From Pseudomonas sp. 8Z (GTDB lineage Bacteria > Pseudomonadota > Gammaproteobacteria > Pseudomonadales > Pseudomonadaceae): DNA of 64,000 nt. Of the stretch, positions 39,541 to 48,396 are shown piece by piece. A program made the position numbers and the translations under genes. How positions within the stretch are numbered: the stretch's first letter is position 1; each line of letters begins with the position of its first letter. The stretch spans positions 310,001 through 374,000 of the forward strand of contig NZ_LR733824.1 of NCBI RefSeq assembly GCF_902506535.1, in the 5' to 3' direction. Under the pieces are notes generated by a model. The model made no database searches. It was not told where the DNA came from and was given only the letters and a program-made list of their open reading frames with translations.

Positions 39541-39569
39541 AAAAACCGAGTCTACTGACTCGGTTTTTT
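39541..39569. terminator. Bidirectional terminator between the chemoreceptor and the tRNA-Leu genes
   Basis: A 12-bp perfect stem AAAAACCGAGTC / GACTCGGTTTTT with a 4-base loop has T runs in both directions. It ends the leftward tRNA transcript, and the chemoreceptor from the other side. Confidence 0.9.
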
Positions 39570-39575
39570 GAATTT

Positions 39576-39662
39576 TGGTGCCCAGGAGAAGACTCGAACT
39601 TCCACGACCGTTAAGTCACTGATACCTGAAACCAGCGCGTCTACCAATTCCGCCACCTGGGC
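39576..39662 (-). tRNA. tRNA-Leu (anticodon CAG), copy 1
   Basis: This is an 87-base class II tRNA read leftwards: acceptor GCCCAGG, D arm GGCGGAATTGGTAGACGC, anticodon stem-loop CTGGT-TTCAGGT-ATCAG giving CAG, a long variable arm, T arm GAAGTTCGAGTCTTC, and an encoded CCA. It differs from copy 2 at only two bases, both in the variable arm. Confidence 0.96.
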
Positions 39663-39745
39663 ACTGCAGCAATGTTCGTCGTTGCCGACACGGAGCGTTG
39701 CATCCGTTATTTGCAAAGTGGGTTATCAAGCCACTTCACGAAATT

Positions 39746-39832
39746 TGGTGCCCAGGAGAAGACTCGAACTTCCACGGCCGTTAAGCCACTGATACCTGAA
39801 ACCAGCGCGTCTACCAATTCCGCCACCTGGGC
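39746..39832 (-). tRNA. tRNA-Leu (anticodon CAG), copy 2
   Basis: This second 87-base copy lies 83 bases upstream in the leftward direction, with CCA encoded. Its variable arm has GGC/GCC where copy 1 has GAC/GTC, so the helix is kept by a paired change. The two genes are probably co-transcribed towards the terminator at 39541-39569; rnr is divergent. Confidence 0.96.
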
Positions 39833-40038
39833 ACTGAAACCGATGATTCATCATCTGCTTCGTGTTACAACGTCTGCTTGACGCTGTGGGCGCGAACTAT
39901 ACGGGCGGGCATTTACCTTGTAAACCCCTGACTCCAAAAAATTATTGTCGCCGGAAAAGCTGCCTTGAATGGCGTTTTCGCGCTTCAATAGGCACATGGC
40001 ATACACCTCTATACATAAGCATAGGTAATCCTTCCTAC

Positions 40039-42522
40039 ATGGCCGATTGGCAATCCCTCGATCCCGAGGCCGCCCGCGAGGCGGAAAAATACGACAACCC
40101 CATCCCCAGCCGTGAACTGATCCTGGCTCATCTGGCCGAGCGCGGTTCGCCTGCCAGCCGCGAGCAACTGGTTGAGGAGTTCGGTCTTGATACCGAAGAC
40201 CAGCTCGAAGCGCTGCGCCGCCGTCTGCGCGCCATGGAGCGCGACGGCCAACTCATCTATACCCGTCGTGGCACCTACGCGCCGGTGGACAAGCTCGACC
40301 TGATCTGCGGTCGCATCAGCGGTCATCGCGATGGCTTCGGTTTTTTGGTGCCAGATGATGGCAGTGACGATCTGTTTCTCAGCCCGGCGCAGATGCGCCT
40401 GGTGTTCGATCGCGACCGCGCTCTGGTACGCGTGGCGGGCTTCGACCGCCGCGGCCGCCGTGAAGGCGGCATCGTCGAGGTGATCGAGCGTGCTCACGAG
40501 AGCATTGTTGGTCGTTACTATGAAGAAAACGGTATCGGTTTCGTCATCCCCGATAATCCCAAGATCCAGCAGGAAGTATTGGTGACACCGGGGCGCACCG
40601 CCGGTGCGCGGATAGGCCAGTTCGTCGAGATCAAGATTACCCATTGGCCGACCCAGCGCTTCCAGCCGCAAGGCGACATCGTTGAGGTGATCGGCAACTA
40701 TATGGCGCCGGGCATGGAAATCGACGTGGCCCTGCGCAGTTACGACATCCCGCACGTCTGGCCCGAGGCGGTGATCAAGGAGGCGCGCAAGCTCAAGCCC
40801 GAGGTGGAAGAGAAGGACAAGGAGAAACGCGTCGATTTGCGCCACCTGCCTTTCGTCACCATCGACGGCGAAGATGCGCGCGACTTCGACGACGCTGTGT
40901 ACTGCGAGAAGAACAGCAGCCGCTGGAAGTTGTTCTCCGGTGGCTGGAAGCTCTACGTGGCCATCGCCGACGTGTCGCATTACGTCAAGGTTGGTTCGGC
41001 GCTGGATGCCGAGGCGGTCGAGCGTGGCAACTCGGTGTACTTCCCCGAGCGCGTGGTGCCGATGCTGCCGGAGGAGCTGTCCAACGGCCTGTGTTCGCTC
41101 AACCCGCATGTCGATCGCCTGGCCATGGTCTGCGAGATGACCATGTCCAAGAGCGGCCAGATGGTTGACTACAAGTTCTACGAAGCGGTTATCCACTCCC
41201 ACGCGCGCCTGACCTACAACAAGGTCAGCCTGATGCTGGAAGATGCCAAGAGCAGCGAGGGCAAGGCCCTGCGTAGCGAGTACAAGGAAGTCCTGCCGCA
41301 CCTCAACCAGCTCTATGCGCTGTATCAGGTGCTGGTCGCGGCTCGTCACGAGCGCGGTGCGATCGACTTCGAGACGCAGGAAACCCGTATCGTCTTCGGC
41401 ACCGACCGCAAGATCGACGAGATTCGCCCGACCCAGCGCAACGACGCGCACAAGTTGATCGAGGAGTGCATGCTGGCGGCCAACGTGGCTACCGCGCGCT
41501 TCATGCAGGATCACGAAATTCCGTCTCTGTACCGCGTGCACGATGGCCCGCCCGCTGAGCGCCTGGAAAAACTCAAGGCATTTTTGGGTGAGTTGGGGTT
41601 GTCGCTGCAGCGTGGCAAGTCCAAGGACGGCCCGTCGCCCAAGGACTATCAGCGTCTGTTGGAAAGCATCCGCGAGCGCCCGGACTATCATCTGATCCAG
41701 ACCGTGATGCTGCGTTCGCTCAGTCAGGCGGTGTACAGCGCGCAGAACGAAGGGCACTTCGGCCTCAACTACGAGGCATACACCCACTTCACCTCGCCGA
41801 TCCGTCGCTACCCCGATCTGCTGGTACACCGCGCCATTCGCAGCGTGATTCGCTCCAAGCGCGAAACCACGCACGTCGAGCGTGCCGGTGCGGCCGCCAT
41901 GCCCAAGGCGCGCATCTACCCATATGACGAGGCGACGCTGGAAAAACTCGGCGAGCAGTGCTCGATGACTGAGCGTCGTGCCGACGAGGCGACTCGTGAT
42001 GTGGTCAACTGGCTCAAGTGCGAATTCATGCAAGATCGTGTTGGTGAGACCTTCGAGGGCGTGATTACCGCAGTGACTGGCTTCGGCATCTTCGTCGAGC
42101 TGCGCGATATTTACGTTGAGGGCCTGGTGCACGTGACAGCGCTGCCAGCCGACTACTACCACTTCGATCCGGTTCATCATCGTCTGTCCGGTGAGCGCAG
42201 TGGCCGCAACTTCCGCCTTGGCGATAGCGTTGAGGTTAAGGTGATGCGCGTTGATCTGGACGAGCGCAAGATCGATTTCGAGCTGAGTCAGGGCAAGGCG
42301 GGCAAGGGAGATGATGTACGCCGTGGCGGCAAGCAGTCGGGTATGGGCAATACCGACGTACAGAAAAGTCGTGAAGTGAAGAAGGCGCTGCTCGATAGCG
42401 CCAAGAAAGGCGGCAAGGCGCCGGCGAAGAAGTCGTCCAGTCATCGCAAGGGCGCGCCTGTGCCCAGGAGTAAGACTGAGACAGCCGGTAGTCAGCCGAG
42501 CAAGCGTAAGGCGAAACGATGA
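40039..42522 (+). CDS. rnr: Ribonuclease R
   Basis: RNase R is a processive 3'-5' exoribonuclease that degrades structured RNA. The 827-residue protein has a winged-helix N-terminus (20-85, PASREQLVEEFGLDTEDQL), two cold-shock-like OB domains (95-250), the RNB catalytic domain (about 260-590, with DGEDARDFDDAVY carrying the metal aspartates and HFTSPIRRYPDLLVHR), an S1 domain (660-750, GETFEGVITAVTGFGIFVEL) and a Lys-rich tail (750-827). ATG 40039 gives MADWQSLDPEAAREAEKYDN, the family start; the frame continues upstream without homology. The stop overlaps rlmB. Confidence 0.97.
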   Translation: MADWQSLDPEAAREAEKYDNPIPSRELILAHLAERGSPASREQLVEEFGLDTEDQLEALRRRLRAMERDGQLIYTRRGTYAPVDKLDLICGRISGHRDGFGFLVPDDGSDDLFLSPAQMRLVFDRDRALVRVAGFDRRGRREGGIVEVIERAHESIVGRYYEENGIGFVIPDNPKIQQEVLVTPGRTAGARIGQFVEIKITHWPTQRFQPQGDIVEVIGNYMAPGMEIDVALRSYDIPHVWPEAVIKEARKLKPEVEEKDKEKRVDLRHLPFVTIDGEDARDFDDAVYCEKNSSRWKLFSGGWKLYVAIADVSHYVKVGSALDAEAVERGNSVYFPERVVPMLPEELSNGLCSLNPHVDRLAMVCEMTMSKSGQMVDYKFYEAVIHSHARLTYNKVSLMLEDAKSSEGKALRSEYKEVLPHLNQLYALYQVLVAARHERGAIDFETQETRIVFGTDRKIDEIRPTQRNDAHKLIEECMLAANVATARFMQDHEIPSLYRVHDGPPAERLEKLKAFLGELGLSLQRGKSKDGPSPKDYQRLLESIRERPDYHLIQTVMLRSLSQAVYSAQNEGHFGLNYEAYTHFTSPIRRYPDLLVHRAIRSVIRSKRETTHVERAGAAAMPKARIYPYDEATLEKLGEQCSMTERRADEATRDVVNWLKCEFMQDRVGETFEGVITAVTGFGIFVELRDIYVEGLVHVTALPADYYHFDPVHHRLSGERSGRNFRLGDSVEVKVMRVDLDERKIDFELSQGKAGKGDDVRRGGKQSGMGNTDVQKSREVKKALLDSAKKGGKAPAKKSSSHRKGAPVPRSKTETAGSQPSKRKAKR

Positions 42523-43268
42523 GTCAGTTGGAAAAGGTCTACGGCGTGCATGCCGTGGAGGCGCTGTTGCGCCATCACCCCAAGCGGGTCAAGCAGTTGT
42601 GGTTGGCCGAGAGTCGCCAGGCTCCGCGTATTCAGCCGATGCTGGAGCTGGCTGTGCAGAATCGTGTGCCAGTTGGGCACAAGGAGCGCCAGGAGCTTGA
42701 TGAGTGGGCCGAAGGCGTGCATCAAGGGGTGGTTGCCGAGGTCAGTCCGAGCCAGGTCTGGGGCGAAAACATGCTCGATGAGTTGCTTGAGCGCAGCGAG
42801 GGCGTGCCCTTGCTGCTGGTGCTCGACGGCGTCACCGATCCGCACAATCTGGGCGCTTGTCTGCGAACTGCAGATGCGGCGGGTGCGCTGGCGGTGATCG
42901 TGCCGAAGGACAAGTCCGCCACGCTCAATGCCACCGTGCGCAAGGTGGCATGTGGCGCCGCGGAAGTGATTCCGCTGGTGGCCGTGACCAACCTGGCGCG
43001 CACCCTGGAAAAGCTGCAGAAGAAAGGCCTCTGGGTGGTCGGTACTGCTGGTGAGGTCGAGCAGGAGCTTTATCAGCTCGACATGACCGGCCCGACGGTG
43101 CTGGTCATGGGCGCCGAAGGTAAGGGCATGCGCCGCCTGACTCGTGAGCACTGCGATTACCTGGTCAAGCTGCCCATGGGCGGTAGCGTCAGTAGTCTTA
43201 ACGTCTCGGTCGCCACCGGTGTCTGCTTGTTCGAGGCGGTGCGCCAGAGAAGCAGCGGCAAGCGGTAG
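42519..43268 (+). CDS. rlmB: 23S rRNA Gm2251 2'-O-methyltransferase RlmB
   Basis: RlmB methylates G2251 in the peptidyl-transferase region of 23S rRNA. The 249-residue SpoU-type protein has a small N-terminal substrate domain and a knotted SPOUT domain with NLGACLRTADAAGA, VMGAEGKGM and LPMGGSVSSLNVSVATGV. It starts 4 bases inside the rnr stop (ATGA), as in other gammaproteobacteria where rnr and rlmB are adjacent. Confidence 0.96.
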   Translation: MSQLEKVYGVHAVEALLRHHPKRVKQLWLAESRQAPRIQPMLELAVQNRVPVGHKERQELDEWAEGVHQGVVAEVSPSQVWGENMLDELLERSEGVPLLLVLDGVTDPHNLGACLRTADAAGALAVIVPKDKSATLNATVRKVACGAAEVIPLVAVTNLARTLEKLQKKGLWVVGTAGEVEQELYQLDMTGPTVLVMGAEGKGMRRLTREHCDYLVKLPMGGSVSSLNVSVATGVCLFEAVRQRSSGKR

Positions 43269-43278
43269 ATAAACGGCC

Positions 43279-43352
43279 TGTAGGAGCGAATTTATTCGCG
43301 ATGGTTTCGGCTGCGTGCCGGTCCATGATCGCGAATAAATTTGCTCCTGCAA
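43279..43352. repeat. Inverted REP pair
   Basis: TGTAGGAGCGAATTTATTCG at the left and its near-exact inverse at the right (CGCGAATAAATTTGCTCCTG read with ATC) flank a 23-base centre. This is the common GAGCGAATTTATTCGCG REP family of Pseudomonas arranged as a pair. It lies after rlmB and could form a stable 3' hairpin. Confidence 0.85.
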
Positions 43353-43402
43353 GGAAATACCCTGCCGGGTTGTCCATCTGCTCAAATATTCACCAACTCA
43401 TC

Positions 43403-43431
43403 TTGCATGCCGCAGGGGGCTTCTCTAGAAT
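43403..43431 (+). promoter_or_regulatory. Sigma-70 promoter for the rpsF operon
   Basis: TTGCAT, a 17-base spacer, then TAGAAT gives a near-consensus promoter 121 bases before rpsF. The leader that follows contains a GCCTG / CAGGC hairpin (about 43508-43530) and ACCCG just before the ribosome site, a place where S6:S18 feedback could act (inference). Confidence 0.7.
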
Positions 43432-43551
43432 GGCGCCCCTTGTCGTGACGGCAGGCTCTTTTGCGCCTACCGCCTGGCAAGCTCATCACGAGAAAAACCC
43501 ACTCCTTGCCTGACCACTTTGTTGGCAGGCTACAACCCGTAAGGAGCATTT

Positions 43552-43974
43552 ATGCGTCATTACGAAATCATCTTTCTGGTTCACCCGGACCAGAGCGAGC
43601 AAGTCGGCGGCATGGTCGAGCGTTACACCAAGCTGATCGAAGAAGACGGCGGCAAAATCCACCGTCTGGAAGATTGGGGCCGTCGTCAGTTGGCTTACGC
43701 CATCAACAACGTCCACAAAGCTCACTACGTCATGCTGAACGTAGAGTGCACTGGCAAGGCTCTGGCCGAGCTGGAAGACAACTTCCGCTACAACGACGCC
43801 GTGATCCGTAACCTGGTCATCCGTCGCGACGAGGCCGTCACTGGTCAGTCCGAGATGCTGAAGGCCGAAGAAAACCGCAGTGAGCGCCGCGAGCGTCGTG
43901 AACGTCCTGAAAACGCTGAAAGCAATGACAGCGATGACAGCGACAGCAACGACAGCGACAACGCTGACGAGTAA
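43552..43974 (+). CDS. rpsF: 30S ribosomal protein S6
   Basis: S6 binds 16S rRNA with S18 on the platform of the small subunit. The 140-residue protein begins [14 protein letters not shown] and has the ferredoxin-like S6 fold up to about residue 98. The tail (100-140) is first Arg/Glu-rich, then an acidic Ser/Asp/Asn run, in the region that RimK modifies with glutamates in some bacteria. AAGGAG precedes the ATG. rpsR follows after 28 bases. Confidence 0.98.
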   Translation: MRHYEIIFLVHPDQSEQVGGMVERYTKLIEEDGGKIHRLEDWGRRQLAYAINNVHKAHYVMLNVECTGKALAELEDNFRYNDAVIRNLVIRRDEAVTGQSEMLKAEENRSERRERRERPENAESNDSDDSDSNDSDNADE

Positions 43975-44002
43975 TCCACGGATCTATTGAGGAGCCAATC
44001 AC

Positions 44003-44233
44003 ATGGCACGTTTCTTCCGTCGTCGTAAATTCTGCCGCTTCACCGCTGAAGACGTGAAAGAGATCGATTTCAAAGATCTCAACACCCTGAAAGCCTACAT
44101 CTCGGAAACCGGCAAGATCGTTCCTAGCCGTATCACCGGTACCAAGGCTCGTTATCAGCGTCAGCTGGCCGTCGCTATCAAGCGCGCCCGCTTCCTGGCC
44201 CTGCTGCCCTACACCGACAGCCACGGCCGCTGA
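44003..44233 (+). CDS. rpsR: 30S ribosomal protein S18
   Basis: S18 is a 76-residue primary partner of S6. The whole protein is recognisable, with [18 protein letters not shown] and [20 protein letters not shown]. It lies between rpsF and a DUF2232 membrane protein gene in the usual Pseudomonas order. Confidence 0.99.
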   Translation: MARFFRRRKFCRFTAEDVKEIDFKDLNTLKAYISETGKIVPSRITGTKARYQRQLAVAIKRARFLALLPYTDSHGR

Positions 44234-44269
44234 GATCGGACAGTCGACAAAGTTTAAGGAATAGATCGC

Positions 44270-45163
44270 ATGCGCGCCCTGGCTGAATACATCATGCGCG
44301 GCCGTATGCAGGCCACCCTTGTGGTGGTGGGATCGGCAGCGATGCCGCTGTTGTTCTGGTTGAGTGCCGCTGCAGGCAGCCTGGTGCTGCTGCGGCGCGG
44401 AGTCAACGATGCTTTAGGCATCGTGGCCTGGGCGATGCTACCGGCGATTGTCTGGTGGTATTTCGGCGAACCCCGCACCTTGCTGGTGTTGGTTGGGGCG
44501 TTGGGGCTGGCGTTGTTGTTGCGCGCCAGTTGGCCTTGGAACCGCATACTGCTGTGCAGTGTGGCGCTGGGCCTGGTGTATGGGCTTGTCCTCGGGGCAG
44601 TGTTCCGCGAACCCATCGCGGCTATGGCCGGTGAGCTGCAAAAGCTGCTGCCGACCATGTTCGATGGCGTTCACCAGCAAATGTCGGTGAACGAGCGCGA
44701 GCGCCTAGAGGCCCTGATTGCACCAGTGCTGACCGGTTTGCTGGCGGCTTTGCTGCAGATCCTGAGCTTGCTGAGCCTGGTACTTGGGCGTTACTGGCAG
44801 GCCGTGTTGTACAACCCTGGTGGTTTCGGTGGTGAATTTCGCGCCCTGAGACTGTCGCTGCCGCAGGCGCTGTTGCTGCTGGTGGGCATGTTGCTAGGCC
44901 CGAATCTCGGGCCGCAATTGGCCATGCTCACGCCGCTGTGCAGTGTGCCGCTGCTGTTCGCCGGGATCGCCCTGGTGCATGGCCTGGTGGAAAAGGGGGG
45001 GCTCGCTCGCTTCTGGTTGGTGGGTCTGTACATCACGTTGCTGCTGTTCATGCAGCTGATCTATCCGTTACTGGTGGTCTTGGCCATCGTCGACAGTCTG
45101 TTTGATTTTCGCGGTCGCCTGGCGCGCAAGAACGGCCCAGGCTCTGCGAACGGTGAAGGTTAA
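44270..45163 (+). CDS. DUF2232 multi-spanning membrane protein
   Basis: The 297-residue protein has about eight hydrophobic helices and no catalytic motif. Members of this YybS-like family sit between rpsR and rplI in many pseudomonads; the function is unknown, with an S-component-like transporter role sometimes suggested. ATG 44270 is preceded by AAGGA. The largest soluble segment (about 110-145, REPIAAMAGELQKLLPTMF) is predicted to lie between helices. Confidence 0.8.
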   Translation: MRALAEYIMRGRMQATLVVVGSAAMPLLFWLSAAAGSLVLLRRGVNDALGIVAWAMLPAIVWWYFGEPRTLLVLVGALGLALLLRASWPWNRILLCSVALGLVYGLVLGAVFREPIAAMAGELQKLLPTMFDGVHQQMSVNERERLEALIAPVLTGLLAALLQILSLLSLVLGRYWQAVLYNPGGFGGEFRALRLSLPQALLLLVGMLLGPNLGPQLAMLTPLCSVPLLFAGIALVHGLVEKGGLARFWLVGLYITLLLFMQLIYPLLVVLAIVDSLFDFRGRLARKNGPGSANGEG

Positions 45164-45184
45164 AAGTTAAGAGGTAAGACCCAA

Positions 45185-45631
45185 ATGGAAGTCATCCTGC
45201 TGGAAAAAATCGCCAACCTGGGCAACCTGGGCGACAAAGTGAATGTTAAAGCCGGTTACGGCCGTAACTTCCTGCTGCCGCAAGGCAAGGCCACCGCTGC
45301 TACCGCTGAAAACGTAGCTGCGTTCGAAGCCCGCCGCGCCGAGCTGGAAAAAGCTGCTGCCGACAAGAAAGCGTCTGCCGAAGCTCGCGCTGCTCAACTG
45401 GCTGAGCTGGAAGTCACCATCACCGCCGTCGCTGGCGATGAAGGCAAGCTGTTCGGTTCGATCGGTACCCACGACATCGCTGACGCCCTGACCGCCTCCG
45501 GCGTTGAAGTGGCCAAGGCTGAAGTTCGTCTGCCCAACGGTACCATCCGTCTGGTCGGCGAGTACGACGTTGCACTGCACCTGCACACCGACGTCGAAGC
45601 CACCGTCAAGGTGATCGTGGTCGCTGCCTAA
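45185..45631 (+). CDS. rplI: 50S ribosomal protein L9
   Basis: L9 binds domain V of 23S rRNA near the L1 stalk. The 148-residue protein has the N-domain signature [24 protein letters not shown], a long connecting helix (about 42-75) and a C-terminal domain (80-148). It is the last ribosomal gene of the cluster and is followed by a hairpin before dnaB. Confidence 0.99.
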   Translation: MEVILLEKIANLGNLGDKVNVKAGYGRNFLLPQGKATAATAENVAAFEARRAELEKAAADKKASAEARAAQLAELEVTITAVAGDEGKLFGSIGTHDIADALTASGVEVAKAEVRLPNGTIRLVGEYDVALHLHTDVEATVKVIVVAA

Positions 45632-45680
45632 TCAGTAGCCGCCAGGCAGCCTTTGCACTCAGGTGCGGGTCTGCCAAAAT

Positions 45681-45721
45681 CGGGCACGTCATTGCGCAAG
45701 CGGTGACGTGCCCGTTGTGTT
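45681..45721 (+). terminator. Hairpin between rplI and dnaB
   Basis: CGGGCACGTCA (45681-45691) and TGACGTGCCCG (45704-45714) form an 11-bp perfect stem followed by TTGTGTTT. It is likely a terminator or a partial one separating the ribosomal cluster from dnaB. Confidence 0.7.
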
Positions 45722-45751
45722 TCTACCGCCGTAATTTTTCGCCCCGAGCCT

Positions 45752-47146
45752 ATGAACGACATCAGCATCCCCGAGCAATACGATCTGCAGACCGCTGCCT
45801 TGAAAGTGCCACCGCACTCCATCGAGGCCGAGCAGGCGGTGCTGGGTGGCCTGATGCTGGACAACAACGCCTGGGAACGGGTGCTGGACGGGGTGTCCGA
45901 TGGCGACTTCTATCGCCATGACCATCGTCTGATCTTCCGCGCGATCTTCAAATTGGCCGAGCGCAACGAGCCGTTCGACGTGGTGACGCTGTCCGAACAG
46001 TTGGACAAGGAAGGGCAACTGTCGCAGGTTGGCGGTCTGGCTTATCTGGCCGAACTGGCGAAGAACACGCCGTCGGTGGCCAACATCAAGGCCTATGCAC
46101 AGATCATTCGCGAGCGTGCCACGCTGCGCAAACTCATCAGCATCAGTAACGATATCGCCGACAGCGCCTACGCCCCGGAGGGCCGTACCGGCGAGGAGAT
46201 TCTCGACGAGGCCGAGCGCAAGATCTTCGAGATCGCCGAGGATCGCCCCAAGACCGGTGGCCCGGTTGGCATCAACGACATTCTGGTCAAGGCCATCGAC
46301 CGCATCGACGAGCTGTTCAACAACGGCGATGCAATCACCGGCCTGTCCACCGGTTTCGACGATCTGGACAACCTGACCAGCGGTCTGCAGCCAGCCGACA
46401 TGATCATCGTCGCGGGGCGTCCGTCGATGGGTAAGACTACCTTCGCCATGAACCTGGTGGAGAACGCGCTGATGCGCAGCGACAAGGCGATCCTGGTCTA
46501 CTCGCTGGAGATGCCGTCGGAGTCCATCGTCATTCGTATGCTCGCATCCTTGGGGCGTATCGATCAGACCAAGGTGCGTGCCGGTCAGCTCGATGACGAT
46601 GACTGGCCGCGTCTGACCAGTGCGGTGAACCTGCTCAACGACCGCAAGCTGTTCATCGACGATACGGCGGGGATCTCTCCGTCGGAAATGCGTGCGCGCA
46701 CGCGGCGCCTGGCCCGCGAGCACGGCGAAATCGGTCTGATCATGGTCGACTACCTGCAGCTCATGCAGATTCCCGGCTCCAGCGGCGACAGCCGGGTCAA
46801 CGAGATTTCCGAGATCTCGCGCTCGCTCAAGGGCTTGGCCAAGGAGTTCAACTGTCCGGTGATCGCCTTGTCGCAGCTCAACCGTGGCCTGGAGCAGCGC
46901 CCCAACAAGCGCCCGATCAACTCCGACTTGCGTGAATCCGGGGCGATCGAGCAGGACGCCGATATCATCCTGTTCGTCTACCGCGACGAGGTCTACCACC
47001 CTGAGACCGAGTACAAGGGTGTGGCCGAAATCATCATCGGTAAGCAACGTAATGGCCCGTTGGGCACTGCGCGTCTGGCCTTTCTCGGCAAATATTCTCG
47101 CTTCGAGAACCTGGCGCCGGGTAGCTATCAGTTCGAGGATGAATAA
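45752..47146 (+). CDS. dnaB: Replicative DNA helicase DnaB
   Basis: DnaB is the hexameric 5'-3' helicase of the replication fork. The 464-residue protein has the N-terminal primase-interacting domain (about 15-120, PPHSIEAEQAVLGGLMLDN), a linker, and the RecA-like domain (190-455) with Walker A AGRPSMGKTTFA, Walker B IMVDYLQLM, and the arginine-finger/DNA region KRNGPLG-like KQRNGPLGTARLAFLG. There is no intein. It is single-copy and intact. Confidence 0.98.
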   Translation: MNDISIPEQYDLQTAALKVPPHSIEAEQAVLGGLMLDNNAWERVLDGVSDGDFYRHDHRLIFRAIFKLAERNEPFDVVTLSEQLDKEGQLSQVGGLAYLAELAKNTPSVANIKAYAQIIRERATLRKLISISNDIADSAYAPEGRTGEEILDEAERKIFEIAEDRPKTGGPVGINDILVKAIDRIDELFNNGDAITGLSTGFDDLDNLTSGLQPADMIIVAGRPSMGKTTFAMNLVENALMRSDKAILVYSLEMPSESIVIRMLASLGRIDQTKVRAGQLDDDDWPRLTSAVNLLNDRKLFIDDTAGISPSEMRARTRRLAREHGEIGLIMVDYLQLMQIPGSSGDSRVNEISEISRSLKGLAKEFNCPVIALSQLNRGLEQRPNKRPINSDLRESGAIEQDADIILFVYRDEVYHPETEYKGVAEIIIGKQRNGPLGTARLAFLGKYSRFENLAPGSYQFEDE

Positions 47147-47149
47147 CAG

Positions 47150-47245
47150 CAGCTTCAAGCTGCAAGCCACCAGCTTCAAGTAAGAGAAAAAGCGGTTTGG
47201 CATAGCCCTGCGCGGCTTTGCAGCTTGAGGCATGAGGCTTGCCGC
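47150..47245. repeat. Palindromic AAGC-rich repeat, copy 6 (after dnaB)
   Basis: GCTTCAAGCTGCAAGCC (47152-47168) and GGCTTTGCAGCTTGAGGC (47214-47231) pair along about 17 bases with one bulge and one mismatch. It begins 5 bases after the dnaB stop and is followed by the terminator at 47261. Confidence 0.7.
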
Positions 47246-47260
47246 TGACCTTGCTCAATG

Positions 47261-47299
47261 AAAACGGGTGCCCAGCGGTTAAGATGGGCACCCGTTTTT
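47261..47299 (+). terminator. Strong rho-independent terminator after dnaB
   Basis: AAAACGGGTGCCCA / TGGGCACCCGTTTT is a perfect 14-bp stem with a 10-base loop and a T5 end. It lies 17 bases before the alr start, so alr must be transcribed from a promoter overlapping it or by read-through. Confidence 0.9.
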
Positions 47300-47315
47300 C
47301 GTTCAGGCCTCTGTC

Positions 47316-48392
47316 ATGCGTCCGCTTGCCGCCATCGTTGACCTCTCCGCCATTGCCCACAATTACGCCGTTGCTAAACGCTGTGCGCCCGGGCGCCAGG
47401 CTTTTGCGGTGGTCAAGGCCGATGCTTATGGGCATGGCGTGCGCGAGGTGGTCACAGCGCTGCACGATATCGCCGATGGCTTTGCAGTCGCTTGCCTGGA
47501 AGAGGCGGCGGAGGTGCGCGCCATGCATGGCGAGGCGCGCATCCTGCTGCTCGAAGGCTGCTTCGAGGCCAGCGAGTACGCCATCGCCGCCCAGCTCGGG
47601 CTGGATCTGGTGGTGCAAAGCGCCGCGCAGGCCCAAGCGCTGATCGCCAGTGATGTATCCAGGCCGCTGAATGTCTGGCTCAAGCTCGATTCCGGTATGC
47701 ATCGCCTGGGTTTCGGATCCGCCGAGCTGCGCCTGTGGCATGCGCGCCTGCAGGATGCTGGGCAGGTCGCCGAGCTGAATCTGATCAGTCATTTCGCTTG
47801 CGCCGATGAGCGCGGTCATTCCCTGACTGAGCTGCAGGTCGAACGTTTTCTCGATCTGCTCGATCTGGACTTCAACCAGCGTTCGCTGGCCAACTCGGCT
47901 GCGGTGCTGACCATGCCGGCAACGCATATGGACTGGCTGCGCCCCGGCATCATGCTGTATGGCGCGACGCCGTTTGCCGAGTTGAGTGCGCGTGAGCTGG
48001 GTCTTAAACCTGCCATGACCCTGGCCGCGCGCGTGATTGCCATACACGATGTCGCAGTCGGCGACAGCGTTGGCTACGGTGCCGCGTGGGTGGCGCAGCG
48101 GGTGTCGCGTATCGCCACGGTGAGCTGTGGCTATGCCGATGGTTACCCGCGCAACGCACCCAGTGGCACCCCCGTCTTGATCGATGGCCAGCACGCACCA
48201 TTAGCGGGGCGAGTTTCCATGGATATGTTGACGGTTGATGTCACCGACCTGCCGGGGGTTGCGCTCGACAGTGCAGTGGAGCTCTGGGGTAGCCATTTAC
48301 CGGTTGATGAGGTCGCAAAAGCTTGCGGCACCATTGGCTATGAACTGCTGAGCAAGGTAACGGCGCGGGTGCCGCGCCGTTATGTCGGCTAA
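47316..48392 (+). CDS. alr: Alanine racemase
   Basis: This PLP enzyme makes D-alanine for peptidoglycan. The 358-residue protein has the PLP-lysine motif VVKADAYGHG with Lys34, and the second catalytic Tyr in SVGYGAAWVA near residue 254. The N-terminal TIM barrel and C-terminal beta domain (RISMDML-like VSMDMLTVDVTDLPG) are complete. A position after dnaB is the standard Pseudomonas alr location, distinct from the catabolic dadX. Confidence 0.96.
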   Translation: MRPLAAIVDLSAIAHNYAVAKRCAPGRQAFAVVKADAYGHGVREVVTALHDIADGFAVACLEEAAEVRAMHGEARILLLEGCFEASEYAIAAQLGLDLVVQSAAQAQALIASDVSRPLNVWLKLDSGMHRLGFGSAELRLWHARLQDAGQVAELNLISHFACADERGHSLTELQVERFLDLLDLDFNQRSLANSAAVLTMPATHMDWLRPGIMLYGATPFAELSARELGLKPAMTLAARVIAIHDVAVGDSVGYGAAWVAQRVSRIATVSCGYADGYPRNAPSGTPVLIDGQHAPLAGRVSMDMLTVDVTDLPGVALDSAVELWGSHLPVDEVAKACGTIGYELLSKVTARVPRRYVG

Positions 48393-48396
48393 TTCG

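Noticed and set aside
39878..39903. Sigma-70 promoter TTGACG / TATACG upstream of rnr
   Set aside because: The hexamers look good but the spacer is only 14 bases, too short for normal recognition; a start from here remains unproven.
40009..42444. 811-codon open frame on the minus strand
   Set aside because: It lies fully antisense to rnr and tRNA upstream sequence; its composition mirrors the codon bias of rnr and it shows no protein motif.
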